Shown: positions 33,426-64,000 of the stretch, in pieces
How positions within the stretch are numbered: position 1 is the stretch's first letter
How the letters are laid out: the number at the start of each line of letters is the position of its first letter
NCBI GenBank assembly: GCA_009760855.2
Contig: WPIO01000044.1
Location: forward strand, 554,501-618,500
Direction of reading: 5' to 3'
Source: Cristatella mucedo
Lineage: Eukaryota > Bryozoa > Phylactolaemata > Cristatellidae
DNA length: 64,000 bases
Program-made: the position numbers and the translations under genes
Notes under the pieces: generated by a model
The model's database searches: none
Seen by the model: the letters and a program-made list of their open reading frames with translations, nothing else
What the model was told of the DNA's origin: nothing

Positions 33426-34868
33426 TACGTTACTGCTCATAATTTTTGACAGGCAAAAACTCACTTTAAAATACAATAAATGTGAAGATTGGTTAGGAAC
33501 TCAATTGTGCACTCTGAAAGATGAAGGTTCAGCAAATTCGTGTTAAACCCATGAGCGTCGCCGAATTTATTCTGTGGCGGCGAGCTCTGCCCGTAGCTTC
33601 AAGAGCTGAAAAGCTGGCGGGAGGCGTGAGTTTCCGGTGGACGCGGAAACTGAGCACAAGTTACTATCACTTGTTTTAGCTCTCATTTCCTCTCATGATT
33701 GATAGGTCTCTAATGCGTCGCGGTGAAAGAAGTCAACGAAACGCTTGGTTCAAGTGACAACATAGATTTTCTTGCCTTCCGGTAATTCAAGTAATCGATT
33801 GTGACACCGCACTTTTAGTTAAACATTCAGGCTGCTAATAATGACTAGAAGCAGCAGCTAATACGACCGACCGTCTTTACTTATTACGTATTACAGCACC
33901 GGGACATTCATTGCAGTTAAGATAGTAGCAGCCTGGGCCTCTCAAGTCAAATAAGTTTCTATGACGTCAGGGCGTTCCCGTATTCTCAGCCCTCAAAGCA
34001 GTCCGTTGGTGATCTGTTGCAGCACATGCCTGGCTGTGCCCAGGCCAACCCAGCGGCCAGAGCACCGCGGCCGCCTTGCAACGGTGCACGAGTTGAATCG
34101 CAGGCGCGGCTCTCGAGATGCACGCAGCTCATTTTCTTAACAAGCCACAAAAGAGCAGCCACGTCTGGCTGAGGAGTCGCAGCGCACAACTTCTGAACCG
34201 GGCAGGGCGCTATGCCCTGGTCGGTTCGGTCGCTGAGCGCCTGTAATATGCACTTAGCATTGGATGACCATAGCGCGCAGTCAAACATCCGCTAGCGCTA
34301 ATAACAGCGGGGCCGGCCAAGAGCGACTCTGGTCATTGACAGGCGCCACTTGTATGTACACGTTAGACTACGAGGCGATCTCACGTGCCGTAAGTGAGAG
34401 CAGGCGGCGCTCACGCGCCGCTCCTTAAAAAATGGTCGTTTGAGGACCTCGCAATACGACCCCACGATGACGTAGCAGCCACCTGGGTCTTCGCCGCGGT
34501 ATGCCGAGCCTGGAGCTAGCAATTCCTCGTGGGACGCAACAAGATCTTCGCCTGTGCAACACACAATCACACTTGTCTCGATTACATTACAACAACGCGA
34601 TTCAAGCTCGGGTCACACTCTAGAAAGGTTAGAGGGCGCAGAAATCTTTCCTGCTGTTGGGGGGGCCTGGAGTAAAGACCGCCCACACGAAACCGCCCAC
34701 ACCGGATCAGCGCCATCGTTTCCGGGCAGGTGCCCCGAAAAGGATCTGTTAGTGGACACGCTATAGCCCTAGCCGCCTACGGCTGCCAGCATCGCCGCGA
34801 CTACCGCTGGGCTGTCTTCAGGCTCATTCGACTCTTTTCGTCTAAGCTACAGTTTATATTACGTAATA

Positions 34869-61194
<26,326 letters not shown>

Positions 61195-61966
61195 GTGGGT
61201 GCGTGGCAGCGCGTGAGCGTGCGTGTAGGCTCTCCCCTGCATGTGACTGCCACTGCCCCGCTGTGCAGGCTGGACCATTCTGGCGATGTATCTGTTCCCC
61301 TTTTCCTTTTTGTTTTTGCTCTCACTTGCCTTCAGTTAGCAGCACTGCTGCTGCCGGGGAAGTGGCTGCTGTAACCACCATAGCAGCTTCGGCAGCTGCA
61401 GCCACTATGGAGTGGCAGCGTCGGCTGCTTCTGTAGCCACCGCAGCTGCTCCTCCTAGTACCGGCCAGGCCTGCACCCCTGCTGCCGTTCGTCCTGTGCG
61501 CTCGTCATGCACAGTAACCCTGCTTAATGCCCAGCTCTCGATGGGGGTAGTTGTGGCTGGTACCGTGGCAGACACTGGTTTCGTTAGACATCCTGCCGGC
61601 GCGTGCCGGACCGGCTGCTCCATCGCATCGCACGACTGCACGTGGGATGCCGCTGTACACCTGCCCTCCTAGCCCCGCCCTGCAGTGTACGTTCCTTTTC
61701 GTCAAGGCGTAGCAGCCATTCAGTTGGTTGCCACTGACTGTAATCTCGACTGATGCCCAGAATCCGATAAGTGGCTCGTTTTGAGCTGCTCATTGCAGCT
61801 TACGGAAAGAACAATCCCCGATGCGCAATCGGTTTTGGGACGTGGCAAGAGAGTGTCGCCTCCATCCGGGTGTCGCATGACAACACTTCTCGAAATTGTG
61901 CAACGCTGTACGTGCTGTTTAAGCCAGCTAGTTCTTTAAAAACGCTTATGTACAGAGAGTCCTTCA

Positions 61967-62095
61967 GTATGTACTTCATTCGTATGGCGCCCTAAGAGAA
62001 CAAAATTGCTATGCAAGTGCCTGACACATGATGCCAAAGAGGTCTCGAGCCGACAACCTTGGTCGTCATGTCGAGTCTCTTACTCCTGGGCCGAG
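61967..62095 (-). mobile_element. SINE-I, diverged
   Basis: GCGCCCTAAGAGAACAAAAT, GGTCTCGAGCCGACAACC, CTTACTCCTGGGCCGAGAC. Confidence 0.65.
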
Positions 62096-63300
62096 ACTTT
62101 GTCTTAAAGCCGATAGCTTGACTAGGGGAAGGGCTGGTGTCAGCCAGCATCGGTGATCAAGAGATGCTGCTAACCCGCGACAGACAGAACAGACGCTGCT
62201 CAAGCCGAGCGAGGGTCCGGTCGCTTTACTAAGGCCGAGTTTTTGAAGGGTTGTGCTTTGGCTCCTGCTCAGCACCGCTCTCTCTTCCCGAGAGCAGTGA
62301 CATCGCATCTGCCAGCCATTTACCGGGTGCTCCCTCGGTGAGGACTTGGTAGTGGCAAAGCAGCCGACTCGAAGCTGCTGTCTGCAGTGAGGCCGGAGAA
62401 ACCTCTTTTCCGTCGATCGAAAGCAGTAAAAGAAACCCTCTGCTGCCTCGAGTCGTTTTGCTGCACAACCGTCTGGTCCCAGCTGCCATCGTAAAACCAA
62501 GTCGAATCTTTAAATGGATTTGAGGTCGGCGGGTATCGGTGGAAATAATGGGGAGGCTGTCGTACTCGCAATGCAGAGCATGACAGCAGCCAGTCTATAG
62601 TTGTCGTTGGTGGAAAGCAGCGCAGAACGTGTGGCAGCACGATCGGCAGCATGCACGCGGTGGTGACAAAGCTGACGTCTTCGGTGGCATGCCTTGGATT
62701 TGCTTCGTGCCACTTTGCAGCCGTGAAAGCGGGACTGTCAGCTAGTGATCGTCAGGTGGATCTTGAAAGTGGTGTGGGGCTGCAAGTGAAGAGGCAGCAT
62801 CGTTTGCACTGGTAGTCCGTGCAAACGCAGGAGGGCAAAGAGCAAAGAGAGAGGTGAGTGAGAAAGAGGAAAAGCAAAGAAAGGGGAGCAGCTAGAGAGT
62901 GGGAGAGAGCAACATACAGCAGTAGGGAAATTAAGTTTCCCGGTGCTGATGTGGGCCCTGGCTTGGTCTTGCTTGCAGCTGAAGTGGCTGATCATGTAAC
63001 CTTAGCATTGCAGTACCTCCTGTCTGTTGGATGCTGTTAGCCGGATGCTGTCTCAGACCTACTGGGTCACCATTGTCTGTGGCAGGCAGACCATGAAATG
63101 CACTTTTTACAGCCGACGATCAGAGGTCAGGGGGGGTTCGCTGGTTCCACTCTGCAGCTTGCATGGTGGCCGAGTAAACAGCTGCCAGGGTATGTTAGAG
63201 CCATCATTCCTGCTATCTGTTAGCTTTTACATTCTTGGTTATGCCTGGTTACTGCTACTTGTTGATCAATCTTTTTGCATAAACTTTTAATCTTGCTAAT

Positions 63301-63440
63301 ATGTGTGTGCGCGTGTGTGTGTGTGTACGCGCGTGTTTGTGTGTTTGTGTTTGTGTGTGTGTGTGTGTGTGTGCGCGCGCGCGCGTGCCTGCCTGCGTGC
63401 GTGTGCATGTGTGTGTGTGTGCGAGCGTGCGTTTGTGTGT
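63301..63440. repeat. Interrupted (GT)n/(GC)n tract
   Basis: GT runs with GCGCGC and TGCCTGCC interruptions, in the last p38 intron visible. Confidence 0.93.
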
Positions 63441-63923
63441 GATGGCACTGATGTTCCCTCAATTGCAAAAAATAGTAAAAAGTCCCCATGAAAAAAGGTT
63501 ACGAATCAGTCTATGTGGGGTAACCCTGGCTAATGCTTCCTCCAGCTGCTGCTTGTGCCCTGCCTTCACTGGGCTTAGTGCAGCTCCTTCCGACCTGCCA
63601 TGCTCTGTAACAAGCCGATCAGAGAATGCCTGCTCTCACCACTCAAGTGCAGCCACCGCCTCGCTTTAAAGCAAGATGCCTTTTAAGAATGGGAGTCGTG
63701 AGTCCTGCGGCTGCGTAGAGCAGCTTGCCTGATTTATTATGGGCCTTCCAAGCTTATGTTTGATGCAGGCGTATGATCTGTTGAGAGCTCTCTAATATTT
63801 ATTTAGAGCAAGCAGCATAGTGCAGCTGTGGTGATATATAATTCCCTTCCTAAAAGAGTGTCCTTAAATTCCTGCCAGTGGAGATGACGTCAGTATCGTG
63901 TTACCTTTGTGTCCTGCCTGTCA

Positions 63924-64000
63924 CCTTTGCTGGAAGAGCTAGGATGGTTGCCGGTTGAGCAAAGGATACGGAGCAAAGTTCTTCAGCTGACCCACAAGGC
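63924..64000 (+). mobile_element. LINE B, runs off the window
   Basis: From CACCTTTGCTGGAAGAGCTA onward matches the LINE B coding region closely; 3' part lies outside. Confidence 0.77.

Larger units (their letters stand above)
27746..34868. other. Spacer upstream of p38, including its promoter
   Basis: Contains the listed SINEs, pogo relic and duplication. 30360-30760 is GC-rich with a 17-bp-stem hairpin at 30583-30619. 33980-34800 has raised CpG and probably includes the p38 promoter and 5' leader. A possible acceptor (GTCTTCAG) about 50 bases before the ATG would fit a non-coding first exon. Confidence 0.45.
61195..63923 (+). other. p38 intron 6, incomplete
   Basis: Begins with donor gtgggt. 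I searched for the expected ILDFGLAR...TGYVATRW exon and did not find it. Contains SINE-I, GCA/CTG-rich stretches and a GT tract. Confidence 0.6.

Noticed and set aside
61260-61300. Candidate next p38 exon after ctgtgcag (GCTGGACCATTCTGG)
   Set aside because: It does not encode ILDFGLAR in any frame; the resemblance is limited to a few bases.

Overview
This is a stretch of animal (metazoan) nuclear genome, most likely from an invertebrate. Introns have GT/AG ends, dispersed retrotransposons and tRNA-derived SINEs are abundant, and there are long di-nucleotide microsatellites; I see no operons or prokaryotic signals. I cannot place the species from the window alone.

Two genes are supported, both on the + strand. 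(1) A PTB/PID-domain adaptor-like gene at 4330-12847. It has a GC- and CpG-rich first exon (4330-5388) and a last exon (12377-12847). The two join in phase to give 509 residues across a 7.0-kb intron that holds a 30-copy 20-bp minisatellite. (2) A p38 MAP kinase gene starting at 34869. Six coding exons are visible (34869-35002, 46484-46613, 51816-51874, 58187-58298, 59633-59662, 61147-61194), giving the first 171 residues up to just before the DFG motif. The exon with DFG and the TGY activation loop is not in the window, so the gene continues beyond 64000.

Layout: 1-3715 is retrotransposon debris and a 13-bp minisatellite. 3716-12847 is the PTB gene. 12848-34868 is about 22 kb of repeat-filled spacer, holding LINE copies, SINEs, a pogo-like DNA transposon relic at 31314-31840 and a decayed ~180-bp-period satellite at 24940-27745. 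34869-64000 is the p38 gene, whose introns are packed with LINE and SINE copies, (GA)n, (CT)n and (GT)n tracts and a MITE-like element at 60513-60810.

Four dispersed families recur. LINE A is a CR1/L2-like non-LTR element whose 3' end is a hairpin followed by (ATT)n. LINE B is a related element ending in ATTAC repeats. SINE-I is tRNA-derived and carries the same 3' hairpin as LINE A. SINE-II is tRNA-derived with a different tail. The names A, B, I and II are mine. The most informative observations are the shared LINE A/SINE-I tail, a clean 78-bp tail-only insertion with a 5-bp target duplication, the decayed satellite, and a frameshift shared by the three similar LINE B copies. I did not find a new multi-gene system, and most of the remaining sequence is unassigned.
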